Shown here piece by piece: positions 22,600 through 36,063 of a DNA stretch of 64,000 nucleotides. Origin of the DNA: Nymphaea colorata (lineage: Eukaryota; Streptophyta; Magnoliopsida; Nymphaeales; Nymphaeaceae). Location of the stretch: the NCBI RefSeq assembly GCF_008831285.2, contig NC_045143.1, positions 6,085,503 through 6,149,502 on the forward strand, in the 5' to 3' direction. A program made the position numbers and the translations under genes. The first letter of the stretch is position 1; each line of letters opens with the position of its first letter. The notes below the pieces were generated by a model. It was not told the DNA's origin, searched no databases, and saw nothing but the letters and a program-made list of their open reading frames with translations.

Positions 22600-23100
22600 T
22601 CAAAACTTTTATACAAAATAAGTAATTTTTTTTCAAATTTACATGTAAATTTGAAAAAAAATTAGGAGGGATGAGGGCCCATGCGGGCCTACCTTGGCTC
22701 CACACCTGGCCTCGCCTGTCTAATCACCAAGAAAGTCTAATGGATATTAAGCCATGAGTCTCTCCTTTAACTTTGAACCATTCAAATATAATATCTATTT
22801 TTTTCAAGACCCCTTTTTATAAAATATTAATAAAGTAATAGTAGCCCTAACTGCTGACATCAAATTACATGTAAATTTTTATATAAAACAAGTAATTTTT
22901 TTTTAAAAATTTACATATAATTTAAAAAAATAGTAGGTAGGACCCATGGGGCCCGCTTTGGGCCTGTCTAATCACCAAGAAAGTCTAATGAATATTAATG
23001 CATGAGTCTCTCCTTTAACTTTTGAACCATTCAAATATAATATCTGTTTTTTTTCAAAACCCCCTTTTATAAAATAATAATAATGTAATAGTAGCCCCAG
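22600..23100. repeat. Tandem duplication, period ~248 bp
   Basis: CTGTCTAATCACCAAGAAAG occurs at about 22716 and again at about 22964. It is followed each time by AGTCTAATGnATATTAA, CATGAGTCTCTCCTTTAAC and AATATAATATCTnTTTTTTT, and preceded by ACATGTAAATTT and a GCGGGCC/GGGCCCGC block. Two units lie head to tail with modest divergence. Confidence 0.65.
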
Positions 23101-23794
23101 CTTATAATTATGTGATTTAAATTGCAGTGGACCTATGAGATGAGTGGAGCACCACCCATATATATGAATTGTTGACAACGAATCCTAAGAAAAGTGGGAT
23201 ATGGAGGCTGGCAGGGGCCATGGCTCCCCTAAGATTTTGAAAAGTAAACATTTACTAGTTAACAATTTTTATAATTTAACCTTGTATAAATCTTTAAAAA
23301 TATATTTGGCTCCTGTAAATAATTTTCTTAAACTTTTCAGCTTCCCAAAAGACAGATTGTGCTCCCACCGAATGGGAGACATAAAAAATTTTCTGGAGGG
23401 ACACATATTTTTATATCCAAAAAAGCACTAGGCCTATAACATGACAAATATTTGAAAATGTTTAATATAGAAATTCAAAAAAATATTGGCGGGCTTCTGC
23501 GAGATTAAACTTGACCCTAACTTTGGTTGGAATTGACTTGGTAACTTCTATAGAAAAGCATATGGAGGAGGCAAGTTTTATCTTGTGAATGCTTTCCAGA
23601 AATAAAAGATGATAATTAAGCTCAATGCACGGCACCTAGGGAATCTTTTTCCATCCTATCTTCACATAGCCTTCTTAAATCACATCATGATATTGATGTG
23701 ATAATTTTTAGAATATTTATTTTTGCTTTTACTTTGCATATTGCTACTTTATAGAATGAATGAGGGCCATCAAGTTGCACTATAATCTTAAGTA

Positions 23795-23930
23795 GTAGTG
23801 GATTGGATAGTAAGATGGTCTACGGGCACGTCTCAGTGTGTTTTACATTTGAACCGTAAAAAGTTTTGAAGTATGCTCTATTGACCCAAGAGAGCGATCA
23901 CAAAAAAACAATGACCTTTCTTAAAAGACG
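23795..23930 (+). repeat. Degenerate SINE-like copy
   Basis: TGGATAGTAAGATGGTCTAC and TTTGAACCGTAAAAAG lie at the spacing of the A- and B-box regions of the copy at 3612, with downstream ATGCTCTATTG. The match is weak. Confidence 0.3.
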
Positions 23931-25527
23931 ATCAAATCAACCACTCACCCTTAAAAAAATAAGAAAAAAAAAGTTACACTGCAATCTCACCCTTTTCCTT
24001 CTCAACAGGATTGAAGCCGAGGGTTAATTTGCTTTTGGGTTTTTTTAAGAAAAATATGATTGAACATTCTAATTTAATATAAGACATGTCTTACATCAAG
24101 TTGCTTTTACGAAAAATATTGGTTTCTCTAATTTTAAAATTTTAATCGTATAGGAGCCTTTTATTTATTATTAAACTCAGAAGATAATTATTGTGAGTAA
24201 AATATTTTATTTTTTTAATAAAAAATATATAAACTTAATTAAAAATAAAAAATGATTATTCTAGTCAAATTGGCCGACTGAGCTTGATTTTAATAACACT
24301 GTAAAGCTAATTCTAAAAAAAGATAAATATGACCGGACACAAAAAAAACATATTATTTTATCATGTTTATCAATTATGTCAAAAAGAATTATCCGACTGG
24401 CCATTGCATGTCTAAATCGGAATACTTTTGTCTTTTACAAATATCAAATGACTACTTTTTCTGAATTTAAAATTAAAAGAATCCACGTCCACCTTGCCTT
24501 TTTTAAGAGAAAAGCAAGATGGGGAGTCAACCCTGCACTGTTCTACACTTCCTGTTCGTGGCATATAATTCTTTTTTTTAATTCCACAAAAAATTCAAGA
24601 TCATAATCGAGAGTTGGATCTATCCGACCAGATCCGCTTTGAACTATTTTTCTTTTCTGAAATAAAGCGATTTTTTTTTCAATATTATTTAGATTTTTAA
24701 AGAAGTAACATCAAAACAGGTAAATTACAAAATAAAGGCTGAGGTTATCAACAACTGAAGAGGGCATTTCTGTTGTGTTTCATAACCTCTCGAGATCAGG
24801 ATCTCTATAACATGGATTTTAAATTCATGTTATATTGTTATATGATTAAAAATCATGGATTTAAAGTCCGATGAGAGGGAGGAGGTATGATATCGTAGGA
24901 ACAAGGGCAAATGGCCAGCTGATGTTACAGAACCCCATTTGCTGCCACCCCATAAAGCTAAACATCCTCCCAATTGAAATAAGGAGAATCTCTTGCCAAC
25001 ATGTTTCCTTCATTCATGGTTCTATTATTCTTATTTCCCTTTCAAGAAGCCATCAAGCAGTTAGCGCTTCTTAGACAGTCAGTCATGAGACTTCCTGTCT
25101 CATGGTTCTCAGTGTACTCATGAAAATTCAAGAGACCCAGGCTGAGCTTGATCCGAGAGGTGTGTGCACTATTGATATATGAGCTAAGATTTAAAATCCA
25201 TTGTTTGTTTCTAGGGGAGTAAAGGGGGTTGCCCCATCATTTGGGTGAAAACCAAATCTCCCCATTTTTTTGTCTCCAGGGTTGAGTGCTGCATGGGTGC
25301 CTAAAAAAAAACTTAATCACAAAACAATGAATGCAATGCTCTCCACCTCTATAAAGTACATACAAAAAAGTAGCACTTAGGAGCATCAAACTAGTGGCAT
25401 GCCTCTAACACGCAACCAACCCGACCATATACACTGTGCTGTATGAGGCAAAATTCGATGTTTGTTTAAACATGTGGTTCGCCTATGACACAGGCCAACT
25501 TATTTGTTCATAAGCATCTTGTGTACC

Positions 25528-25712
25528 AGGGGCGGAGCGAAGATTTTTTTTAGGAGCAGGGCCAAACAATCTAACGAATTTATCTGAGTAAGATCAAACT
25601 GAACCCAAAGCCAAAAAATGCATTACACGACAAAATTTTTGTAATGTATTTTTTTTTTCAATTAGTTGGAGTGCGCCCATGGCCTTGGTGGGCCCCCCTC
25701 CCTCCACCCCTA
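25528..25712 (+). repeat. GGGGCGGAGCC-type dispersed repeat
   Basis: The copy opens GGGGCGGAGCGAAGATTTTT and closes GGCCCCCCTCCCTCCACCCC, as at 13312-13503. Confidence 0.5.
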
Positions 25713-25886
25713 TTGTGCGCTCAAGGCCAAGATCGGGCAAAGACAATAGAGCCTTTTGAGTTGTGAAAAGCAAGATTGCTTTTTCAAAGACAAAAAGGGA
25801 AATTGTCTCTCGGACTTAAATATGTCAGGTGAGCAAAAGGGTTATCCCATTGCCCGAATGAAAGCCAAAGTGCCCCCTTCCCCTCA

Positions 25887-26062
25887 ATGGCGAAGCCAAA
25901 ATTTTTTTTTGGAAAAGCACTGATTCACTTATTTTCATACCTGAAATGGTACTTACATGTATAATAAAGCAAATATTAATTATGTTAATGTAAAAATGAA
26001 AGAAAATTGAGAAGCTGGTGTGGGCAACTGCCTACACCAGCCTATATGCGACTCCGCCACTG
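25887..26062. repeat. Related short inverted-repeat element
   Basis: The left end AATGGCGAAGCCAAAATTTT and the right end ATGCGACTCCGCCACTG are inverted relatives (GTGGCGGAGTCGC on the other strand). About 140 AT-rich noncoding bases lie between them. Confidence 0.45.
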
Positions 26063-28250
26063 CTTCTTCCTTTTTTTCCTCACTCTCAAAGTCCTAAACG
26101 GCGTGGGCACCCGAGAGTATGATGTCTCATACTTCAACGTGCACTAACTATTGCAGTATTCGTTCTAATGGAGAAAGCGCGTCTGAGCAGCCCCACTCTT
26201 CATGATTCTCATGTGTAGAAACTATAGTAATTAACCTACACGAAAATCGCATGCTTCTTTTATGTGAATAGGGCTGCACAAGTCAAAAAAAAAAAAAAAA
26301 AGAAAAAAGAAAAAGGAAAATTTGAGGCTAGATGGTTCAGCTTTTGGCATCTTATAAAATCTTAATGATGCGTCAAAAATATATGACTCTTATTACTAAT
26401 ACTAAGTTCATGCATATGAACATCCAATTTTACTGCAATGTCAAATAAATAAATAAAGCCGTTGGTAACCATCTAATCTCTGCAACACATATAGCCATTT
26501 AGACTATAGTTACAAATAATGTTTTTGAGTTTTAAAGGGTAAGGTTTTTCTCCGTGAATTTAAAAAAAACGTAAAAAATACTGAAAATTTTTAAAAATTT
26601 AAAAATATAAAAAAATAAAATAAGTGAGAAACTAATAAACAAACATCAAACAATAAGTAGATTTGCAAAAACAAATTAGAAAATAAAAAAAAACTGTTTG
26701 ACATTAAAAAAAAGAAAAAAAAAAGAAAAGTGAGTTAAAACGCGCTTTTTTCAAAAACACGGAGTCTTTTTAGTTTTAAACAGTAATTTAACTTATCTTG
26801 TTGTTTTTCTAAAAAAACGCGATTACGCATTAGACAGTGGTGGATTCACTTTTATTTATTTATTTATTTTTTAGACAAGAGACATTAATACATAGTAAAG
26901 ACAAGAAAAACTTATGATTGGATAAACAAATACATAAGTTAGAAGGTCTACTGGTTGTGAACTTCTTTTCTAGAAACGAAATAACGACGGCATTTGAGGA
27001 ATAAGCATTTTCAATGGAACATGTGACTCACTTCATTTCTTTGGGCAAAAGAAGATTCTGTAAACACCGACAAGAATGGCTTAGTGGCATTCACACTTAG
27101 TAAACAAAGTGTGCAGGTCCATGTGGGCAACTGCCCACATGAGCCCATGTTTGCCTCGTTTGGTGCAATTACAGTGTTTTTACACCCAAAGAAGGATCTA
27201 AATTCGCAGGGTGGCCGGCGAAAGAAGTTTGAGACTTCACTCGATGCGTTTGATTATAACAGATCTTTGGTGAATACAACTGTTACATTAAGATTGTCCA
27301 CTTAATCAATCGCGGTTTTGACGATCTGTTCTTGAGCTTCGTCTTCAAAAAGAAGCAACCATAGTCCAGAAAAAAGTTGGCAGAAAAAATTGATTATCCA
27401 ATCAATCTCGACTGCTTTTCTTGTAAATGTCCATGTTTTTCTTATATCACTGTGAGTTTACATGACGACCGTCCGACTCCCCCCTTGAGATCCACACCGT
27501 TGCTCGCTCTTTCAATACTAAATCTTCATTAATCTATTGTGTCCGCATACACACACACTTATATATATATATATTACATTACCATGTTTGGCCAACCAGA
27601 TTCTGTTGGCTAATCTCATGCAGCGATCCAATTACTTAGATTACAACTCGATTCATAAACAGCTTTTGGTATCGAATACCCACTAATCTTCTGCATGAAA
27701 TTCTAAAACGGAATCCGAATCCGATTGTTAATGCACATCAATGTGCAATCCTCCACAAGTGAAGCAACAAAAGAAGAAAAAAAAAAACACAGAAACGATG
27801 TCCGGATCTATAGAACACGGTACCCGTGTGGAAGATCAGGATCCTGGTTTCAAGGCATCCAAACAGGATTTACGTGTACTTCAGCACGAGACAGCACCGC
27901 CCCATGAAAGGGACGGACAAATTCTGAACACCCAAAGGATGGATTCCTCATTCCCGGTGTTGCTTTGCCTCAATTGGGTCTTCCAAGCGAACGGCCATAA
28001 TGCGCTCGGACTCTCTTTTTTCTCGTCAAAAGAAAAGAAGAAACGAGATTTTCGTGGTGGTGAGACCAGAGATGATCCATCAATGCTTTAATCAAAAGCA
28101 GAAAAAGGAAGGCATCGTCGATGTGGAAAAAGGTATTTTTTAAACTACCGTGTTCCATTTAGATGCTTCAATTCATAGTAATATATTTGCCGAATCAGAT
28201 GCTAAACAATTGTCCGCCGGCCGTTCATTTTCTTATTTCTCTTCTCCTTA

Positions 28251-28267
28251 ACCTATATATATATATG
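28251..28267 (+). promoter_or_regulatory. TATA box of the lectin gene
   Basis: CCTATATATATATATG lies about 100 bases upstream of the start codon and is followed by a CT-rich leader (28305-28350), a common arrangement in plant 5' UTRs. Confidence 0.5.
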
Positions 28268-28366
28268 TTTGTCCCCCCTTGCCTTGTATTCTTGTAAGAG
28301 AACATTCTCTGTCTATCTCTCTTTCTCTCTCTCTATCTCTCTATCTCTCTTGAACTCGAACTTAGA

Positions 28367-30063
28367 ATGGTAAGTTGTGATCTATCTATCTATGTTAGTT
28401 GTTCAATTCACTGTTCCTGATTGAGTAGGTTGATTGATCGGTGGGAGTTGGGACTCAATTGATACACTGTGCTGCATGTGTTCCATGGGACAGATTTGTT
28501 CCTAATGGATGGGACAAGTTTGTTCAGGACGCTTGTCCCCTTGAGGGTGGATTCGGCCAGATGACCCATCTTCCGCCCAATACAGGGAGTGGGTACTGTG
28601 GAACTTGACCTGCGGAAGGCTACGTTCCCGAAAGGCGATGCTTGGAACACAACCAAGTTCATGAACTTCAGCAATTCACTTTGAAACTCAGGAGTTCATG
28701 AACTGGGTCGTGCAAAACATAACCTTGAAAAGAGAAATTTTCAGCACCTGAATCCACATGAGAACCGTGCGTTATTTATAGTCCATTTGACAATACGTAA
28801 AAAATTGGAGTAGACTCATGAAACACTATGTAAGAGTGTTTTATGAACTTGCCTCAATTTTTTGGGATAGGTTGATGAGATAGCAACCGTTTATTACTTT
28901 TACCGGACCGCCCCTTAGTCTTCACTTCATCTGGTTCTGTTGCTAGACCTAGTTTAGCCCAACTAAGTTTTAGGGTAAGACCAAATCCTAGCATCTGAGC
29001 TCTTTTTGGCCTTGTTTTTCTGTTGGAAGGAGGTTGGGAAGAGGCAAAACAGAAAGCTGATCAAAATCGATGCTCATGGTGGACATGGCGGAACTTTTTG
29101 GGACGACGGTGCCTTCACGGGAATCCGAGAGATAACTCTGGTGTATGACCACTGCATAGACTCGATCCGCATCGAATATGATCTGAACGGCAAGCCTGTG
29201 CTCGCAGAAAAGCACGGGGGTGCTGGTGGGCAGCTTATAGCTCATGTAAGTTTCCAGACTTTATTCTTGATATATATATGTACATATACACACTCATACC
29301 GTTCACTCCATCTGCAGTTTTTGGACCATTTATAAACCCATTTGGCAACAATAATAAATTGTTATTGTCTCGTGAAACTGGCTAAAAAATTGAGATAGAT
29401 TCATGGACCATGTGTCAGATTGGTACATGAATCTACTCTAATTTATTGTTTTTGATCAGTTTCCATATCAAACTTTGAATCTTATGAAGCATTTGGGTTG
29501 ATCAAACCTACTAATGTGGTGAATAAATCATGCTAAAATACATCATACGATTCCATGGAACATTTATCGTTACCTACATCTCCAAGCACATACAAATGAT
29601 TTGCACTTAAAAGTGGTATCATCATGTTTTTTTACAAACATCATAAAATTGCGGCAAAAAGAATGATTTCAGTTTTCTCTTCTTTCAGGTGAAACTTCAA
29701 TACCCAGATGAATTCCTAACGATGGTCAGCGGGTACCTGAGCCCAGTGGTGCGTGGGGGCACTCCGGTGGTCAGGTGTCTCACCTTCAAGAGCAACAAGA
29801 GGAGCTGGGGACCCTATGGAGTAGAGCAAGGCACTCCTTTCTCCTTCTCCATGGATGGTGGTGCCATCGTCGGCTTCCATGGCCGCAGCGGCTGGTACCT
29901 CGACTCGATCGGCTTCCGCCTCGCACCTCTGCACAACCGCGGCGGCCTGCAGGACATGTTCAGGCAGAAACTCAGGAGCTTTGGGGCCTTGGCTTCTAGA
30001 ACTCTAGGCTACAATGATGTTGAAGAGGGAAACCCAGTTAGGACTGCCAAAGTGAGCGGCTAA
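28367..30063 (+). CDS. Jacalin-related lectin, single domain, 197 aa
   Basis: This gene encodes a carbohydrate-binding protein with one jacalin fold. Exons: 28367-28369 (the ATG alone, followed by GTAAGT), 29030-29245 and 29689-30063. All borders are GT..AG and phase 0. The mature start reads MEVGKRQNRKLIKIDAHGG. The N-terminal glycine-rich loop (GGHGGTFWDDG), the central IRIEYDLNGK strand and the C-terminal sugar-binding loop GRSGWYLDSIGF (GxxxD type) are all present. About 40 residues follow the domain. There is no signal peptide, which fits a cytosolic or nuclear lectin and, in known families, mannose specificity; the specificity here is inferred. An acceptor three bases further on (29033) would drop one Glu. 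Introns 1 and 2 each hold a TTTGGCA-family element. Confidence 0.88.
28790..28915. repeat. TTTGGCA-family element in lectin intron 1
   Basis: CCATTTGACAATACGTAAAA opens the copy, and the interior carries the typical GACTCATGAAACACTATG and TTTTATGAACTTGCCTC arms. The 3' end is degraded. Confidence 0.45.
29330..29480. repeat. TTTGGCA-family element in lectin intron 2
   Basis: The copy begins CCCATTTGGCAACAATAATA and contains GATAGATTCATGGACC and GGTACATGAATCTACTC as internal inverted arms. The right end is diverged. Its position inside the intron leaves the splice sites intact. Confidence 0.5.
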
Positions 30064-31598
30064 AGCAAGTGCTTTCTAGATATACATATATAGAGGATGG
30101 CTTAGTAGTGAAAGTGAATGAAGCTCCTTTACAGACTGCAGCAGCTAGGTTGGTGTCAGCAGTGAGTGCCTCATGACTAGTATGTGTATGCATGTTGAAT
30201 GAAATAATACCACATTTTGCTTTTATAGAAATTGCTCCTTATAAGTTGAATTTCGAAGATCCATAGCATCAGATGGTTGGGTTAGTAATCAAGTTAAGAA
30301 GGTGCCTTAAAGGGTGTCAAATTCCCACAATGCTATTCTATAGCTTCAGCTTTCTCATGATGTTGTGGTGGCAACTCGGGAACCCGTGAGTGGAGATTTA
30401 AATAAATATCAGATTCAACTTCAAATATCTTATTTTCAATATCCATATGTTTTGAAAGTTGGTTTTAACATAGAATAATGCGGTCCAAATGTGGTTTTGT
30501 TGAAAAATCAGATTTGTGTTCATATGTAAAAATAAAAGGACAACTTCAGATCTGATTTATATTGTGAATTTAAAGATGATACAGATATAACATAAATTTT
30601 TCTCTATTTTTTCATTCAAATCTGGAACACTTGATCAATCAGATATGACAAATGTATATCTGATTCGAATCCAATTCATTGACATCTAATACCTTCAGAC
30701 GCATGGTCATGTACTTTGAAATTAGTCCAACTTGCTTGAAAAATATTTAATAATATGATTAATATTTAATAATATGATTTCAAGCTGAAAAAAGTTAATT
30801 TGGTTGAAAAAAGAAAAATGTTTCTGTCATTGCAATCAATCCGATTCAGCCAAGAAGTTAATAACAAGTTATTTATTAAGGTATTCTACCAGTAGAATGC
30901 CTCAATTGTCAGACGCCACACGACATGTTCTCCCTTGTGGTGTCAGACTGATGCACCGAAGTCGCTACTGGCTGCAGCCTTTTTTCTGGTAATCACCATA
31001 AAAGATTATGACATGTCTAAAGAAACTAAGCAATTTGAGTCTCTTCTTTTCAATTAGGCAAGAAGTTGGCAATCAAGTGGATATTTCCTACATGAACTTA
31101 TGCACTGTTTCTAGCAAAATCTGATCAATAATACAGATAAAAAACTGATTAAAAACAATGGGTTGGATTTCTACGACATAGCAGTTGCGAAAGTTACATT
31201 GTTAAGGTCCAAGAGTCGATCAGAGGGAACGGGTCAAGATCCGGTCTCTTAGACGGCTTGGAGAGTGAATTTCGCCTCATTCTTCTCCCTCTATTGCCAT
31301 GCACCATACGTTCTGCTGCAAACAAGGGGCTGCCCACGTCACAAAAAAAAAAAGAATGATGATGATGGTGGTGATACTGATTATGGTCATGATGGTGATG
31401 CAGGTTCCTTGAAACAATCAATTTCTTTGCTGTCAATTATGATAATGTTGACGTTAATGGTGATTTAATATATGATTATGACCACCTTAGTGCTTTTCAA
31501 TGATCAATCATGTTGCTGTGGGCGATGATGATTTAGCACGCTGTCATGACTACGATCATGTGGGCGTTCTCTCTAATGAACAATGAAATTGATGGTGA
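30064..31598. other. Spacer between the lectin and ARF-GEF genes
   Basis: The stretch holds the 3' region of the lectin gene, an ATGTCAAT-type element ending near 30686 (ATTCATTGACATC), a short tandem AATATTTAATAATATGATT near 30745-30780, and a GAT/GGT-rich simple stretch at about 31355-31460. No gene was recognised. Confidence 0.5.
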
Positions 31599-34500
31599 AT
31601 GGTGATGGATGGTGCCGAAGAAGAAGTAAAAGGAGAGGGGAAGCCCATGGATTGCAGCAAACACCAGAAGCGGATGAAGGACAGAGATCTTGGTGTCTCA
31701 TGCATGGTGAACACAGAGGTTGGTGCTCTCTTGACAGTCATGAGAATGAATCCCGTGGACATGCCTACACCTCAATTCGGCATTCATGGTACAGAGGAAG
31801 CCGTCGACACCTCCTTCATCAACTCCCTCAAGTCCCTGCGCACCTTCATCTTCAACCTCCAGCAGGATTGGCACTCAATCAATCCCTCCATCTATCTGTC
31901 ACCCTTCCTAGACGTGATTCAGTATGAAGAGATCTCTGCAGCAGCCGCTGGAATCTCTCTGTCGGCCATACTCAAGATTCTTAGGCTGGACATCTTTAAC
32001 ACAGGGACGCCCCGAGCTCGGGAAGCGATGCATTCAGTCGTGGAAGCCATTGCCAATTGTCGGCTAGAGCGGGCCAACATGCCTGCAGATGACGCCATTC
32101 TCATGAGGATTCTTCAGCTTCTCGTTACATGCTTGAAGTGCAAGGGCTCTCCATTGTTGAGTGACAATGCGGTTTGCACCATTGTTAACACCTGCTTCCA
32201 AATAGTTCAGCAATCCGCATCCAGAGGACATGTGCTCCAACGTTGTGCCCGGCACACCATGCATGAATTGGTGCAGATGATCTTTGCTCGCTTGCCAGAC
32301 CTGGACAGCAGTGTTGAGATATTGTTGGATAATGACCATATATCGACCATGAATTATGGCATTGGTGCCATAATTGACATATTTCAATTTATATGTTCTT
32401 TGTTGAATTTATCTGTTGAAGTGCCGTTTGATTTTGATTCGACAGTCAGTGGGCCTGATGAAGATATTCAATTATTTGCACTAATCCTAATAAATTCTGC
32501 AATCGAGTTAGGAGGCGAAGCGATTGCTAGGCACCAAAAACTGCTAGGAATAATTCAAGATGATCTCTTTTTCCATCTCATTCACTACGGTTCAAATTCT
32601 AGTCCTTTAGTATTATCAATGATTTGCAGTACAGCTCTTAATCTATACCATCACCTGCGAAGTTTTTTGAAGCTTCAGCTCGAGGCCTTTTTTTGGTTTG
32701 TCTGTTTGAAGATTGCAGGAGGGAAGCTATACACAGCACAACAAGAAGAAGTTGCAATTGAAGGCTTGGTTAGCTTCTGTAGGCAGCCCAAATTTGGAGT
32801 AGAAATGTACATGAATTTTGACTGTGATCCAATGCGCGAAAACATATTTGAAGAAATAGGGAAGTTACTTTGTAAAAAGGCATCTCCAGGAACTGGTCCA
32901 TTGACATCTATACAGTCACAATCTTTTGATGGAATGGTTGTGATGATTCAAAACATTGCAGATGGCATAGATGGCATTGACAGAACGAATTCTAACTTGA
33001 AATCACCAGAATTTTATGACGCCCCTTCTTCTAGCTCCGATTGTATAGAAACTACAAAGTATAGGTCATTTTGGACTGAAAAATGTGAGGACTATGGTGA
33101 TTCAGAGACAGTGATTGAGTTTGTGAGGATGAGGAAGTGCATGAAGAAGAGATTGATGGTCAGTTCAGACCATTTTAACAGGGATGAAAAAAAGGGTTTG
33201 GAGTTCTTGAAACATTCACAGCTTGTTCCTGACCCTCCTGATGCACATAGTATAGCCTATTTCTTGAGGTATACTCAAGGTGTGGATAAGACATTGGTTG
33301 GAGATTATCTTGGTGATCCAGATGAGTTTCATATACAAGTTCTCAAGGAATTCACCTCAACTTTTAACTTCACAAACATGACCCTTGATATTGCACTTCG
33401 GAATTTCCTCGAGACATTCAGATTGCCCGGAGAAGCGCAAAAGATTCAGAGAGTTCTTGAGGCTTTTGCCGAGAGATTTTATGTGCAATCTGATGAAACA
33501 TTTGCAGACAAAGATGCAGTCATGGTGTTGTGTTATTCTCTTATAATGCTAAACACCGACCAGCATAATGTACAGGTGAAGAAGAAGATGACAGAGGAGG
33601 AATTCATAAGAAATAATAGGAACATAAATGGGGGAGAGGATCTACCTAGAGAATATCTGTCCGAGTTGTTTCAATCAATTGCAAATAATGAGATCACATT
33701 AGCGGATCAATCTGCAGCTTCTGAAGACATGAATCCAAGCAGATGGATCTATGTTATCAACCAGTCAAACAATACAGATCCCTACATCTCCTGTGATACT
33801 CGGCCTTGGTTGAACCGTGACATGTTCTCTACCCTTGTTGGCCCTTCAATCGCTACAATTGCAGCAATCTTTGAACATACAAATGATGACAATATCTTGA
33901 AGCAGTGCATGGAGGGCTTCATTGCAGTGGCAAGAGTAGCAAGGTAGGCCAGATTCGGACATGTTCAATAACCAACAGTTACTCTTATTTGAAGTCTGTG
34001 ACTAATAGTGAAAATATCAAAGAATGGGCAGCATGAATTGGAGAAAAGTAAGAACCAAATTATAGAAATATGGCATCAAGTATGGCATTGGGATGTATTT
34101 GCCATCTTTGAATATGTAGACACTTTTGGCAATGAACTTCTTTGTTATATATATTGAATCACTTCTTTCTGAATATTTTTATGAGAAAGCATTAAGGCAT
34201 GTATTTGGTGTTAACAGGTACAAATTTGAAGATGTTCTAGATGAACTTCTAGCAATGTTATGCAAGTTCACCACCTTGTTGAATCCATTTTCGTCTCTGG
34301 AAGAGACCCTCTTCAGCTTTGCCGAAGATGTCAAGCCAAAGATAGCTACACTTACAGTGTTCACCATTGCCAACAAGTTTGGTGATTCCATCCGCAGTGG
34401 CTGGAGGAACATTGTTGATTGTTTGCTAAGATTGAAAAAGCTCAAGTTGTTGCCTCCCAGCCTTTCAGGAGCAGAAGTTGAAGCCCCAGCAGATCGACTG

Positions 34501-36063
34501 GATCTTGATGTCCCATTACATTCCAGAGCTGAATCTTGTGTTGTACTACCATTAAACATGAACAGTGAAGGCCGTTTCTCAAGCCTGATGGGAAAATTTA
34601 CAGCTTTCTTGTCAGCTGAAAGCAACGATGAACGCATGTCTACTGGCAGCAGAAGCATCATAGACAAAACCTTGCAGTTTATTAATCAGTGTTGCATTGA
34701 CAGCATATTTTCGAAGGCAAAGTACTTGGATGATGATTCCTTACAACATCTTGGTAGAGCACTTTTGATGGCAGCTGCTGGACGGACGCAAAAATTCACT
34801 AGCCCTTTAGATGAAGAAGACACCGCAGGATTTTGCTGGGATCTGATTGTTATGATCACGGTGCCCAATCTTAATCGATTCATGTCTTTCTGGCCTGCTT
34901 TCCATGAATACCTTGCGATGACAAGTCAGTTACCTATATTTGCTTCATGTCCCTTCGTCGAAAAGTCACTCTGTAGTTTACTAAACATCAGCAAGAAGCT
35001 TCTTCTTCAATCAGATTCTCAATCAGAAGAACTTATTTTCAAATCTCTGCAAGTAATCTGGAGAATAGATGGTCAAGTTGGAGATGCATGCTGTGAAGAA
35101 ATTACCCAACTGGCAGCCAATGTTCTGATAGAAGATGCCAAGAAGATCCAGACAGAGTTTGGGTGGCAATCAGTGCTTGCTGTTTTGTCAATGGGTGCAC
35201 GACACCCTGAAGCATTTAACGATGGCATCGAAGCACTTATCTTCTTGATGTCTGCTAATGGAGCATATCTTACGAGCACAAATTATAACATGTGCATTGA
35301 GACTGCATTTAGTTTTGCGGCTTCAAAAGTCAGCTCTATAGAACAGAGCAAGCAACTTATTGATCTAATGGCAGATTCCATGCCTCTACTGATTTCATGG
35401 CACCATTGTGGATTCGCAGACCCTGATAGTAGTGTTAACAGCGGCAGTAGCTCATCATTTGCAATTCAAGACTCATCTGGAAGCAGTACATCATGTACTA
35501 CTACAATGTTCATGAAGTTGGTCGAAAACCTTCGGAAGATGTGTCTGATTCGACGAGAGGAGATCAGAAATTATGCAGTATCATTATTAAGGAGATGTTT
35601 TGTGAAGGCTGAAGAGTTGGGGTTAACTTCATCAGCATTCATGCTTTGCTTCAATAATGTCGCATTTGCCATGGCTGATGATTTGCTGGAGAAAGCAGTT
35701 GAGTACTCGAGAAGAGAGAACTCAGAGAAGGAGATGCATAGCACAGAGGGAACACTGATTTTGAGTATGGAGTTTCTAGCAGACACTTATGTTCAATTTC
35801 TGCCGCTAATTTCAACATCTTCTGGGTTTAAATCCTTCTGGTTGGGTGTTCTCCGAAGGATGGACGCCTGCATAATGGCAGAGTTGGGTGGCAGTGACAG
35901 TTTGAAGATCCTGGTACAAGATCTACTGAGGAGGATGATAATAGCCATGAAAGAGAGGAACATTCTAATGCAGAAGGAAGATAATGAGCTGTGGGATGTA
36001 ACTGTTACTCAAATTCTGAAGATAGCACCCGCGGTTAAGGATGAGCTTCTTTCTGAAAACTAA
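31599..36063 (+). CDS. GNOM-like ARF guanine-nucleotide exchange factor (GBF class), 1396 aa
   Basis: This is a large Sec7-type exchange factor that activates ARF GTPases on Golgi or endosomal membranes to start vesicle budding. Exon 1 is 31599-33943 and exon 2 is 34218-36063, joined through a split Arg codon (VARVAR then YKFEDV). The domain order is that of GNOM: DCB (about 35-220, CMVNTEVGALL to MHELVQMIFARLPD); HUS with the box NFDCD at 406-410; Sec7 (about 526-692); then HDS repeats to the end. The Sec7 glutamic finger is Glu612 in FRLPGEAQ. Met650 in LIMLNTDQHN is the residue type linked to brefeldin A sensitivity in GNOM. The protein is shorter than GNOM (1451 aa), lacking the longer DCB-HUS linker and the acidic tail, which hints at a GNL2-type paralogue; that is inference. 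The ATG at 31605 is an alternative start. Confidence 0.93.

Larger units (their letters stand above)
24000..28240. other. AT-rich spacer upstream of the lectin gene
   Basis: No gene was recognised. The region has poly(A)/poly(T) tracts (26290-26320, 26570-26740), two GGGGCGGAGCC-like repeats and unique AT-rich DNA. Short frames at 27084-27305 and 27741-28091 have no recognisable domain. Confidence 0.5.

Noticed and set aside
27741-28091. 116-codon plus-strand frame upstream of the lectin
   Set aside because: It does not begin with a family-like sequence, contains low-complexity Lys runs, and has no splice partner.
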